Positions 56,159 through 64,000 of a stretch of 64,000 nucleotides of DNA are shown in pieces. Position 1 is the first letter of the stretch. Each line of letters starts with the position of its first letter. The translations under genes were made by a program, and so were the position numbers. Below the pieces are notes generated by a model. It ran no database searches, was not told where the DNA came from, and worked only from the letters and a program-made list of their open reading frames with translations. Source of the DNA: Hydrogenophaga sp. PAMC20947 (GTDB lineage Bacteria; Pseudomonadota; Gammaproteobacteria; Burkholderiales; Burkholderiaceae_C); NCBI RefSeq assembly GCF_004795855.1, contig NZ_CP039252.1:2666001-2730000 (forward strand), given 5' to 3'.

Positions 56159-56863
56159 TTAGGATGCGGTTTTGTTGGGTGTCGAAGCCGGTCTGCCCGG
56201 CGATATTTGGCGCAAACGCCGAGGAGTGTGCGCCTGCAACGCCGCCAGAAATCCCTCGCCGCCCAACGCCCAACCCCTCAAGGTGGATTCGGTCAGAGCC
56301 TTTTGCTCACTGGCGCTCACACCAGCTTGCACCCATTTCTCATATGCGGCTTCGCGGGCGAATGGCGTATTGCCCATGGCCCAGACCCGTGGGTGTGGCG
56401 TCACCAGTTTGTCAGTGGCCTGCCCAACGTAGTGCGCATGGCTTGACCAGCGGTATTCCAGCGGGGAACGCACCATATTGGCGCGCACAGGATTGAGGTC
56501 CATGTAGGCCATACAAGACAGCAAGTAACGCTCGGCATCGATCACCGTCGAGTGGTAGCGCCCTTCCCACAGGGTGCCTGTGCGCCCCACACGGTCATTG
56601 AAATAGCGGACATAGCTTCGGCCGACCGCTTGCATCATGCCGGGCAGACCTTCAATGGTTTCGGGTGTGGCAAGGAGATGGAAATGGTTGTCCATCAACA
56701 CGTAGGCGTGGATGGCAACGTTGTTCTTCGCAGAGTGTTCCAGCAAGAGATCCAGCATACGCTGACGATCGGCTTCGGTCTGGAAGATGGCCTGCTGGTT
56801 GTTTCCACGCTGGATAACGTGGTGGGAAAAGCCGGGGATGCTCAGACGAGGGAGTCGGGCCAT
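56159..56863 (-). CDS. REP-associated tyrosine transposase (RAYT, Y1_Tnp)
   Basis: A 234-residue single-strand DNA transposase of the IS200-like Y1 family. The HUH metal site is MDNHFHLLATP. The catalytic tyrosine is in RSYVRYFNDRVGRTGTLWEGRY, and SYMDLNPVRANMV-like and YRWSSHAHY blocks (here AYMDLNPVRANM, EYRWSSHAHYVG) match the RAYT type. The gene is bracketed by palindromic GGGGTC/GACCCC sequences, possible substrates. RAYTs are usually single-copy, domesticated transposases. Confidence 0.9.
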   Translation of the reverse strand: MARLPRLSIPGFSHHVIQRGNNQQAIFQTEADRQRMLDLLLEHSAKNNVAIHAYVLMDNHFHLLATPETIEGLPGMMQAVGRSYVRYFNDRVGRTGTLWEGRYHSTVIDAERYLLSCMAYMDLNPVRANMVRSPLEYRWSSHAHYVGQATDKLVTPHPRVWAMGNTPFAREAAYEKWVQAGVSASEQKALTESTLRGWALGGEGFLAALQAHTPRRLRQISPGRPASTPNKTAS

Positions 56864-56892
56864 GGGTATTGATCAATCGGCAAAGGCATGAA

Positions 56893-56905
56893 TCTGACCC
56901 CAATT
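56893..56905. repeat. Half-palindrome upstream of the RAYT gene
   Basis: TCTGACCCCAATT is identical to one arm of the palindrome at 56051–56073. It lies 30 bases before the transposase start. With the full palindrome it may mark the element ends. Confidence 0.6.
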
Positions 56906-57062
56906 ATGCAGCCCTACCCCCCTGTATGCTGAGCGCCCGGCAGGCGCTGGGTCGATACGGAAGAAACCACCTATGCCCGGTGCCGTCCTATTCCTCCAGC
57001 CCGGTGGTCCATGGCCCAGTGTTGAGAGCTGAAGCATGGCATCGGGCTGATCAGCCCCCCCT

Positions 57063-58280
57063 TCAGCTTTTCATCCCATCCCAGGCCAGCTGTACCCGTG
57101 ACGCCACCCAGAACCCCAGCATTGAACAAGCACCTGTCGCCACGCCAGTCCAATGCCAATTGCCTACGAGGGACGCCAGCCATGCCACAGCAGGCGGACC
57201 GAGGAACTGCCCCAGCGCCGAGAGCTGCTGCATCCAGCCGACGGTCGTCGACACGGTATCGTTGTCTGGCGCGAGACGCACCGAGGCGCCAAACAGGGTG
57301 CCCGGGATCAGCCCCCCGACGCCCGAGAACAGCAACACGGCGAGATAGGCCACAGTGGGCGGCGTGTCCCCCGCAAACGCAAGCAGGGCGCCCATGCCCA
57401 TCACCCCGTACGCCACGCTCATCAACCGCCCGGGCCCCACACCCCGGGCAAGCAAGTGACCCGCCATCACATTGCCCACGATGTTGACCCCAGCGGCCAA
57501 TGCGGTCAGCACGGCTACCCAGCCACCGGTGTAGCCCGCTTGCTGGTAGACCGTGGGCAGAAATCCAATCACGGCCAGCCACTGGCCTGAATACAAGAAG
57601 AAGCCCAAGGCAACCAGCCAGGGGCCGGGCGCAGAGAGCGTGCGGCGCAGGCGCGGGCCGAGCGGCGCAAGCGCTGCGCGGGCATGGCTGCTCAAACGGG
57701 GTCGCACCGCCCATGTCAACACAGCCCAGGCCACCAGAGACACGCCCGACAACACCAGCCAAGCGCCGCGCCAGCCGACCCTGTCCATCACCTCAGTGCC
57801 GGCCAGTAAAGCGATCGCAGTGCCCAGTGGCATATAGGCACCCCACCAGCCCAACGCTTTGGACAACGTCTGCGGGTGCGCCACACGCTGGCGCAACAGC
57901 GCAGGCGCCGGCAGGACCGACAGCAAAAACCCCAAGCCTTCCAGCGCACGCGACGCCAGCAGCCATTGCACCTGATGTGTCACCGCGCCCAGAGCACTGG
58001 CCATCGCCAACAACCACAACCCGATTTGCATGATGCGCCGCGGCCCGAATCGGTCTGCTCCCAGGCCCACCAACAACCCCAAGGACATGCCCGCCAGCTG
58101 CACCATGGACAACAGGAATCCCGCTTGAACCAGACTCACACCCAGGGCATCCTGCAACACGGGAATCGCCACGGGCAACTTCCCAATGTGCAGCGCGGAA
58201 CTCACCCCCACGCCCAATACCACCCAGGCCACCCGCTGGGACTGGGCTTCGGCAGGATCGGTAGGGGACCATTTGTTCAT
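57063..58280 (-). CDS. MFS transporter (CynX/NimT-like)
   Basis: A 405-residue major facilitator with about 12 hydrophobic helices. The loop 2–3 motif GADRFGPRRIMQIG is the MFS signature. The closest-looking group is the CynX/NimT cyanate-permease-like set, but this is by general appearance; the substrate is unknown. The ATG at 58280 overlaps the dgt stop (ATGA), so it is the last gene of pilPQ–lipoprotein–aroKB–dgt–MFS. Confidence 0.85.
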   Translation of the reverse strand: MNKWSPTDPAEAQSQRVAWVVLGVGVSSALHIGKLPVAIPVLQDALGVSLVQAGFLLSMVQLAGMSLGLLVGLGADRFGPRRIMQIGLWLLAMASALGAVTHQVQWLLASRALEGLGFLLSVLPAPALLRQRVAHPQTLSKALGWWGAYMPLGTAIALLAGTEVMDRVGWRGAWLVLSGVSLVAWAVLTWAVRPRLSSHARAALAPLGPRLRRTLSAPGPWLVALGFFLYSGQWLAVIGFLPTVYQQAGYTGGWVAVLTALAAGVNIVGNVMAGHLLARGVGPGRLMSVAYGVMGMGALLAFAGDTPPTVAYLAVLLFSGVGGLIPGTLFGASVRLAPDNDTVSTTVGWMQQLSALGQFLGPPAVAWLASLVGNWHWTGVATGACSMLGFWVASRVQLAWDGMKS

Positions 58281-59440
58281 GGGAACAAGACGGTACCGCA
58301 AAGCCGCTCGTGTTCGCGGATGGCGAACCGGTCGGTCATGCCGGCGATATAGTCGGCCACCGCGCGGGGCAGACTGGAGGTGGCAGTGCGCTCTTCGCCA
58401 ATTTCTTCCGGATGAGCCATCAAGAAGGCAAACAAGTCCCGCACCACCACGGCAGCGCGCTCTGTGGTCTCAGTGACTTGAGGATGGCGATACAGGTTGC
58501 GGAACAGGAACCGCTTGAGCTCGGACGATTCAGCGCGCATGGTGTCGGAAAATGCCACCAGCGACTTGCTCTGCCGAACATCGTCTAGGCTCTGAATGCC
58601 AGAATCGGCAATTCGCTCACCCGTGGTGTCGATCACGTCGTACACCTGCTGGCTCAACATCAGGCGTATCGACTCAAACAGCAAACGGCGCCCGCCCAGT
58701 TGAGGGTGTGACCGCAATGCCTGCTGGCGAAAGCGCTCGAACAAAGGAACTTCAGCCATTTGATCCAGTGTCAACAAGCCCGATCGCACACCGTCGTCGA
58801 TGTCGTGAGCGTTGTAGGCAATCTCGTCAGCAAGGTTGCACAGCTGAGCTTCCAGTGACGGTGACCCGCCAACCAGAAACCGCTGCGCCACGCCCGAGGC
58901 ATCGACCAGCGCAAGCCGTTCTGCGTCGCCACGTGAACAATGCTTCAAGATACCTTCGCGGGTTTCAAAAGTGAGGTTGAGGCCGTCAAAGTTGGGGTAG
59001 CGTACCTCCAGCCGGTCCACCACACGAAGGCTCTGGAGGTTGTGCTCAAAGCCCACGATCACAGCAGTGGCCGGGTCATCCCCTTGTGGCCCAAGCGCTT
59101 TCAAGCAGCCGTTGAGCGCATCCTGTCCGGCATGGCCAAAGGGGGTGTGACCGAGGTCGTGCGCCAGCGCCACCGCCTCCACCAGATCTTCATTCAGCCG
59201 CAGGGTGCGTGCGATGCTGCGGGCGAGCTGTGCCACCTCCAATGAATGGGTGAGTCGGGTTCGAAACAAGTCGCCTTCATGGTTCAGGAACACCTGCGTT
59301 TTATAGACCAGGCGGCGAAAGGCCGTGCTGTGCACGATACGGTCGCGGTCGCGCTGGTAGACCGAGCGCGTGGGCGCATCAGCTTCAGGAAATCGCCGCC
59401 CCCGGCTCTGGCGGGCCTGGCAGGCATAAGGCGCCAACAT
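58277..59440 (-). CDS. dgt: dGTPase-like HD phosphohydrolase
   Basis: An HD-domain triphosphohydrolase of the Dgt-like clade (about 387 residues), which hydrolyses deoxynucleoside triphosphates. The metal-binding residues are H65 in RLTHSLEVA, H94/D95 in ALAHDLGHTPFGH, and a later aspartate in NLADEIAYNAHDIDDG. DRDRIVHSTAFRRLVYKTQVF is conserved. The ATG at 59440 (MLAPYA) is preferred over a GTG 15 bases earlier. Follows aroB directly. Confidence 0.93.
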   Translation of the reverse strand: MLAPYACQARQSRGRRFPEADAPTRSVYQRDRDRIVHSTAFRRLVYKTQVFLNHEGDLFRTRLTHSLEVAQLARSIARTLRLNEDLVEAVALAHDLGHTPFGHAGQDALNGCLKALGPQGDDPATAVIVGFEHNLQSLRVVDRLEVRYPNFDGLNLTFETREGILKHCSRGDAERLALVDASGVAQRFLVGGSPSLEAQLCNLADEIAYNAHDIDDGVRSGLLTLDQMAEVPLFERFRQQALRSHPQLGGRRLLFESIRLMLSQQVYDVIDTTGERIADSGIQSLDDVRQSKSLVAFSDTMRAESSELKRFLFRNLYRHPQVTETTERAAVVVRDLFAFLMAHPEEIGEERTATSSLPRAVADYIAGMTDRFAIREHERLCGTVLFP

Positions 59441-59444
59441 GGCC

Positions 59445-60566
59445 TCAGCCAGCACAACAAGTGTTGATAACTTCAGCCACCAAGGCGTCGGGCGCCGGTC
59501 TCACGTGCGCTGTACCCCGTCCATCGACCACCACGAACTGAATCTGCCCTGCATCGGCCTTTTTGTCCACGCGCATCAGTTCCATGTAACGGCCCACGTT
59601 GTCTTGGGCATCGAGCACGGGCGCCACGGTGGGCAGGCCGGCGCGCTTGACGATGCGGGTGATCCGGTCCACAAAGGCCTGTTCCACCAATCCCATCTTC
59701 TGCGACAACACCGAAGCCATCACCATGCCGCAGCCAACACCCTCGCCGTGCAGCCAGGCACCGTAGCCCATGCCGGCTTCAATGGCGTGACCAAAAGTGT
59801 GCCCAAAATTGAGAATTGCACGCAAACCTCCTTCTCGCTCATCCTTGCTCACCACGTCAGCCTTGATTTCGCAGCTGCGTCGGACGGCGTAGGCCATCGT
59901 CTCAGGGTCGCAAGCCCTCAAGGCGTCAAGGTTGGCTTCGACCCAGTCAAGAAAGGCCATGTCGTAGATCGGGCCGTACTTGATCACTTCGGACAGGCCC
60001 GCGCTCAATTCACGTGAAGGCAGCGTCTTCAGGGTGTCCAGATCGCAAATGACGCGCTGCGGCTGGTAGAAAGCGCCAACCATGTTTTTTCCCAGGGGAT
60101 GGTTGATGCCCGTCTTACCTCCCACAGAAGAATCCACCTGTGCCAGCAAGGTGGTCGGCAACTGGACAAAAGGGACGCCCCGCATATAGCTGGCGGCGGC
60201 AAACCCGGTCATATCCCCGACCACGCCCCCGCCCAACGCGAAAAGAACGGTCTTGCGATCACAACGCTGCGCTAAAAGGTGGTCGAAGATCTCATTCAGA
60301 GTCTCCCAGTTTTTGTACACCTCGCCATCTGGGAGGATCACAGAATGCACGGCAGAGAAGTGCTGCTTCAAAGCGACAGCCGTACGTTCCAGGTAGAGCG
60401 GCGCAATGGTTTCATTGGAAACCACTACGGCACTGGTCGCGTGCGGCAAATCGAAAAAAGAACCGCTCCGTTGGAGTAGTCCCGAGCCGATTCGGATGTC
60501 GTAGGAACGATTCCCGAGGTCAATGTGAACCGAGGATTCTGTGGAGTTGGAAGAGTTCGATGACAT
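59445..60566 (-). CDS. aroB: 3-dehydroquinate synthase
   Basis: Second enzyme of the shikimate pathway, about 373 residues, NAD- and metal-dependent. [46 protein letters not shown] is the hallmark block, and the metal histidines are in [17 protein letters not shown] and [11 protein letters not shown]. Lies about 48 bases after aroK. The ATG at 60566 is used; a GTG three codons earlier is possible. Confidence 0.97.
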   Translation of the reverse strand: MSSNSSNSTESSVHIDLGNRSYDIRIGSGLLQRSGSFFDLPHATSAVVVSNETIAPLYLERTAVALKQHFSAVHSVILPDGEVYKNWETLNEIFDHLLAQRCDRKTVLFALGGGVVGDMTGFAAASYMRGVPFVQLPTTLLAQVDSSVGGKTGINHPLGKNMVGAFYQPQRVICDLDTLKTLPSRELSAGLSEVIKYGPIYDMAFLDWVEANLDALRACDPETMAYAVRRSCEIKADVVSKDEREGGLRAILNFGHTFGHAIEAGMGYGAWLHGEGVGCGMVMASVLSQKMGLVEQAFVDRITRIVKRAGLPTVAPVLDAQDNVGRYMELMRVDKKADAGQIQFVVVDGRGTAHVRPAPDALVAEVINTCCAG

Positions 60567-60614
60567 AGCCACCAAGTGTAGAGGCTATCAGGGCAAACCT
60601 CCTCCCTGAGAGCA

Positions 60615-61175
60615 TCACTCCTGCGGAGATCCACCCGGCTGGTGTGCAACATTTCGCTCTACCAAGCAAATGCCAGCCAACTCCAGTTGCATGGCGATCA
60701 TGTTGACCAGTGTTGCAACCGATGGTCGGCCTGTATCAATCGTGAAATGAGCCACCTCCCTGTACAAAGGGTCTCGCTCTTCAAACAAAACACGAAGCTT
60801 TTGCAAGGGATCGGCCACCTGTAGCAGCGGCCGATTCCGATCGTGGCGAAGACGGCGAAAGAGCTCTTCAGGTGTTGAACGCAGATAGACCACATGCGAT
60901 CGTTCGCGAAGCAAGCGCCTGTTCTCCGCCAAAAGAACAGCCCCGCCTCCCGTCGACAAAACAGAAGAGGAAGTCTCAAGAAGCGCAGCAAGAACCCGTG
61001 CCTCGACCGCCCGAAATGCAGACTCCCCTTCCCGCTCAAAGAAAGTTCGTATCCCACATCCCAGATCCTTTTCGATCAGCGCGTCCGAGTCCAGGAAAGA
61101 AACACCAAGGCGTCGAGCCAGATGGCGACCGACAGTCGACTTTCCTGAGCCAGGCAGCCCAACCAAAGAGATCAT
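60615..61175 (-). CDS. aroK: Shikimate kinase
   Basis: P-loop kinase of 186 residues that phosphorylates shikimate. Walker A is GLPGSGKST (residues 6–14). The substrate-binding DSD (LDSDALIEKD), the FFEREGE block with the conserved arginine nearby, the STGGGAV motif, and the lid arginine in RNRPLLQ are intact. In most relatives it would directly follow pilQ; here a lipoprotein gene lies between. Confidence 0.96.
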   Translation of the reverse strand: MISLVGLPGSGKSTVGRHLARRLGVSFLDSDALIEKDLGCGIRTFFEREGESAFRAVEARVLAALLETSSSVLSTGGGAVLLAENRRLLRERSHVVYLRSTPEELFRRLRHDRNRPLLQVADPLQKLRVLFEERDPLYREVAHFTIDTGRPSVATLVNMIAMQLELAGICLVERNVAHQPGGSPQE

Positions 61176-61200
61176 AGGATCATGAAATACTTTGCATCAA

Positions 61201-61605
61201 TCAAGTAGCGTCGTCGCCTTTTTCGATGGTAATTTCAACCGAAGCCGATTGCGAATGGTAGTCAAGGATCAGAATCGTCAATGGATCTCCACATCCGGTC
61301 AATGTGGTCACTTTGAACTGAGGGTCTTTGCCAGTCGCTTCGGTTCGATCGAGCTGCAAATACTGCGGCACTGAATTCACGATTCGGTAGGGGGGTTGGC
61401 CTCCTACAATTGCAAACGTCAACTGCGTACCTTTGGTGTACTGGCAAGAGGTGTCTCCGTCACCTGCTTTGAATGAAACCGTGGCAGGAACCACCGCGAA
61501 TTCCGTCGAATCCCCTGCGTCCCCTCCGCCACCGCCACAAGAAGCAAGCAGAGCCACCAATGCCAGTGGAGCCAAACGACGGAACGATTGCACAAACATA
61601 TTCAT
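61201..61605 (-). CDS. Unrecognised lipoprotein between pilQ and aroK
   Basis: A 134-residue lipoprotein that I do not recognise. The lipobox is LLASC with the lipidated cysteine at residue 23, followed by a glycine run. The mature part is beta-rich with Ig-like character (TFAIVGGQPPYRIVNSVPQYLQL, SASVEITIE) and has two more cysteines. GGAG lies six bases before the ATG at 61605. It starts 18 bases after the pilQ stop. Its place suggests a link to the pilus secretin, but this is inference. Confidence 0.7.
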   Translation of the reverse strand: MNMFVQSFRRLAPLALVALLASCGGGGGDAGDSTEFAVVPATVSFKAGDGDTSCQYTKGTQLTFAIVGGQPPYRIVNSVPQYLQLDRTEATGKDPQFKVTTLTGCGDPLTILILDYHSQSASVEITIEKGDDAT

Positions 61606-61622
61606 ACCCAACTCCATCAAAA

Positions 61623-63785
61623 TTAACGAGCCATGCCACGGTCACCAATGGTCCGAGGAGTAATAAAAATCAAGAGCTCAGATTTGTCTGAGGCTGTGGT
61701 TTTCGTCTTGAACAAATTACCGAGCACCGGAATATCACCGAGCAAGGGCACCTTGGAGACATCTTCGGTTTCTGTCTGAGAAAAAATACCACCAATCACA
61801 ACCGTGCCACCGTTTTCCACAAGAACCTGTGTTTGCACGTGCTTGGTGTTGATTGCGATACCTGCAGTGGTTGTCTCCCCACGGCTGTCTTTGTTGATAT
61901 CGACATCCAGAATTATGCTTCCTTCAGGCGTAATTTGAGGAGTGACTTCAAGTTTGAGGTTGGCCTTGCGAAAGGCGATTGCCGTTGCTCCGCTGGACGT
62001 AGCCGTCTGATAGGGGTATTCGGTACCTTGTTCAATCAAGGCCTTCACCTGGTCAGCAGTGACCACCCGCGGACTCGACACAATTTTTCCACGGCCATCC
62101 GCTTCCAGAGCAGAGATCTCCAGATTGAGAAATCGATTGGCGGCTGAGCTGAACAACGACACAGCAAAAGCGGCTGGATTCACGCCGTTTCCAAATCCCA
62201 CTGCTGGGAGGTTAAAAAAGCTGGTGTTGGTTGTGGTGAGCGTGTTGGCCGACTCCCCAGTGGTACTGGACACGGCATCGTAACTGCCTCCAAAAGCAAC
62301 CCTGTTTGCACCTGTGGTCGCATAGCCCGCGTCGCCTCCACTCACACCACGCAGATCACTACCACCCAGGCGAACGCCAAGGGACCGTCCAAAACTGTCA
62401 TCGGCCTCAACGATCCGAGCCTCTATCAAAACCTGTCTGACCGGAATATCCAGTTTGGAGATCAGTTGCTGGACCTGTTCGAGCTTGGATGGAACATCTG
62501 TCACGAACAGCTGATTGGTGCGCGATTCCGCTATTGCACTCCCACGCCCAGACAGGATTCGAGCGCTCGAAGAGCCGCTGGAAGTGCTATTCCCCCCAGC
62601 CGTCAGCTGAGCGGCCACATCGGCAGCTTTCGCATAATTCATCTGGAAGCTCTGGGTTCGCAATGATTCCAAGGTCTCCAGAGAAGCCTTGGCTTCCAGT
62701 TCTTGCTTTTCCCTCGCCGCAATTTCGTCTTGAGGCGCGATCCAGAGAACGTTGCCACTCTTCCTCATCCCAAGTCCTTTGGCCTGGAGAATGATGTCCA
62801 ACGCCTGGTCCCAAGGGACGTCTTTCAAACGCAATGTCACCGCCCCGGTCACAGAGTCTGAAGTAACAATGTTGAAGTTGGTGAAATCGGCAATCACCTG
62901 GAGCAAAGAGCGGATCTCGATGTTCTGAAAATTCAACGACAGCTTCTCACCGCTGTAGCCCGGACCTTGAGTCAGTTTGGAGTCATCGACCTTGCGCTCG
63001 CGCACCTCAAGCACAAACTGACTATCGCTTTGGTATGCCGAGTGCTCCCAATTGCCTTTTGGAGTCACCGTCATGCGGACCCGATCCCCGACCTGGGTCG
63101 TCACAATCGATTGAACCGGTGAGCCAAAGTCAGTCACGTCAAGCTTGCGACGAAGACCTTCTGGCAAGGAGCTCCGCAGGAAGTCGACCACGAGGTCCTT
63201 GCCCTGCTGGCGAATGTCCACGCCCACCTGACTCGTTGCGAGATCGACCACAACCCGACCTGAGTTGCCAGCACCAAGCCGGAAGTCGATATCTTTCAGC
63301 GTCACCGTACCCTGATTTTGCGTTTCAGCAAACATCGCTGTAGCTGAAGGTTTCTGCGAAGTCACCTCCACACGGTCCATCACCAGCAACACCGTCTTCC
63401 CCTCCAGCCGGGCTTGATAGGCCGCCGGCTGCTTGAGGTTGATCACAACCCGTGTGCGGTCTCCTGCCTGAACCACATTGGCCGAGCGAAGATTCCCTTG
63501 ATTGATCTCAACGGTGCTGCGTCCCATGGCATTGATGACGCCTGGAAAATCGAGTGCAATGCGGGCTGGCGATTGAATGGTAAACCCAGTCGGCGCAACC
63601 GTCAGTGCCTCAGACGTTTCAATGCGAATCACCTCAGATCCACCCTGCACGCTACCGGTCAAAGTCTGAATAGCATTTTGCGCAAAGGCAGACCAAGAAG
63701 CCAACGACAAACCCAGCACCAAACATAGTTGACGCATTCTCTGTGCCTCTTTTTTCTGAACCATTACGTTGTGTGACTTGTTCAT
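61623..63785 (-). CDS. pilQ: Type IV pilus secretin PilQ
   Basis: Outer-membrane secretin of 720 residues through which the pilus leaves the cell. A signal peptide (RQLCLVLGLSLASWSAFA) is followed by two AMIN domains (about residues 40–270, peptidoglycan binding), an STN/N0 domain (about 285–350), an N1-type domain and the secretin beta domain (VPLLGDIPVLGNLFKTKTTASDKSELLIFITPRTI at the end). The ATG overlaps the pilP stop (ATGA); MRQLC at residue 17 is an alternative start. Confidence 0.97.
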   Translation of the reverse strand: MNKSHNVMVQKKEAQRMRQLCLVLGLSLASWSAFAQNAIQTLTGSVQGGSEVIRIETSEALTVAPTGFTIQSPARIALDFPGVINAMGRSTVEINQGNLRSANVVQAGDRTRVVINLKQPAAYQARLEGKTVLLVMDRVEVTSQKPSATAMFAETQNQGTVTLKDIDFRLGAGNSGRVVVDLATSQVGVDIRQQGKDLVVDFLRSSLPEGLRRKLDVTDFGSPVQSIVTTQVGDRVRMTVTPKGNWEHSAYQSDSQFVLEVRERKVDDSKLTQGPGYSGEKLSLNFQNIEIRSLLQVIADFTNFNIVTSDSVTGAVTLRLKDVPWDQALDIILQAKGLGMRKSGNVLWIAPQDEIAAREKQELEAKASLETLESLRTQSFQMNYAKAADVAAQLTAGGNSTSSGSSSARILSGRGSAIAESRTNQLFVTDVPSKLEQVQQLISKLDIPVRQVLIEARIVEADDSFGRSLGVRLGGSDLRGVSGGDAGYATTGANRVAFGGSYDAVSSTTGESANTLTTTNTSFFNLPAVGFGNGVNPAAFAVSLFSSAANRFLNLEISALEADGRGKIVSSPRVVTADQVKALIEQGTEYPYQTATSSGATAIAFRKANLKLEVTPQITPEGSIILDVDINKDSRGETTTAGIAINTKHVQTQVLVENGGTVVIGGIFSQTETEDVSKVPLLGDIPVLGNLFKTKTTASDKSELLIFITPRTIGDRGMAR

Positions 63786-64000
63786 TTAATAGCTTCCTCT
63801 TGTAACTGCAACGCTGCCGGGCGCTCAATCCACTCGCCCGCGGCATCCTGTACCACTTCCCGCAATGCCAGCTCATTTTCGGAAATTTTCAGTACACGGC
63901 CGTAGTTTTGACCCAAATAAGCACCGGGCTCAACCTTATATAGCAGCTGATCTACCTTAACCAAGGCCACCAATTGACCTTTTCGATTCATACTCCCAAC
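63782..64000 (-). CDS. pilP: Type IV pilus assembly lipoprotein PilP (5' end missing)
   Basis: The last 72 or so residues of PilP, the inner-membrane lipoprotein that links PilNO to the secretin PilQ. The visible part (GQLVALVKVDQLLYKVEPGAYLGQNYGRVLKISENELALREVVQDAAGEWIERPAAL) is the C-terminal beta-sandwich domain that binds PilQ. The gene runs past the window end, so the in-frame ATG at 63991 is not the real start. Its stop overlaps pilQ. Confidence 0.93.
   Translation of the reverse strand, partial: VGSMNRKGQLVALVKVDQLLYKVEPGAYLGQNYGRVLKISENELALREVVQDAAGEWIERPAALQLQEEAIK

Overview
This window is a stretch of conserved chromosome from a betaproteobacterium. It most probably belongs to the family Comamonadaceae (Burkholderiales), possibly near Hydrogenophaga or Acidovorax. 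The evidence is the gene order, which I recall as typical of that family: proS–lytic transglycosylase, rplU–rpmA–obgE–proB, pilBCD–coaE–zapD–yacG, secA–argJ–DUF815 ATPase–mutT, petABC–sspAB, a joined mla–murA–his–tat cluster, gltBD, and pilPQ–aroKB–dgt. GC content is high, genes are packed tightly, and many neighbours share stop/start codons. Species assignment is inference; no rRNA gene is present.

Layout. 1–9.1 kb: the 3' end of a monothiol glutaredoxin gene, an orphan Lon-like AAA+ ATPase, proS with a coupled lytic transglycosylase, rppH, proB, obgE, rpmA, rplU and ispB. 9.3–14.8 kb: pilB, pilC and pilD, then coaE, zapD and yacG, with several overlapping starts. 14.8–21.7 kb: mutT, a DUF815 ATPase, argJ, secA, an M23 peptidase and a divergent DUF721 gene, followed by tRNA-Thr(UGU). 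21.8–26.0 kb: sspB and sspA behind the cytochrome bc1 genes petA, petB and petC. 26.2–30.5 kb: mscL, a frameshifted pdxA, a NIF3-family gene, a tiny DUF3149 membrane protein and a DegS-type protease. 30.8–49.5 kb: one very long minus-strand array that reads mlaFEDACB, an ABC-2 exporter pair, ibaG, murA, hisGDCBHAFIE, a DUF4870 gene, hinT and tatABC. 49.7–56 kb: gltD and gltB (glutamate synthase) ending at a strong terminator. 56–64 kb: a RAYT-type transposase with palindromic ends, an MFS transporter, dgt, aroB, aroK, a small lipoprotein, pilQ and the 3' end of pilP.

How the genes work together. The type IV pilus is represented by its extension motor, platform, prepilin peptidase, secretin and PilP. 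Envelope maintenance is represented by Mla lipid transport, MurA, SecA, Tat, two peptidoglycan enzymes and a DegS-like protease. Central nitrogen and amino-acid metabolism is represented by glutamate synthase, histidine, proline, arginine and shikimate steps. The respiratory bc1 complex depends on Tat, which is encoded in the same window, through its Rieske subunit.

Most of the window is ordinary core genome. The parts that are not are: two unrecognised, cysteine-rich secreted proteins with their own promoter, set between hisF and hisA; an opposite-strand LapA-like gene inside the his cluster; a one-base frameshift in pdxA; an orphan Lon-type ATPase without a protease domain; an unrecognised lipoprotein between pilQ and aroK; and a RAYT element with a perfect palindrome. 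I see no CRISPR array, prophage, or complete new defence system.
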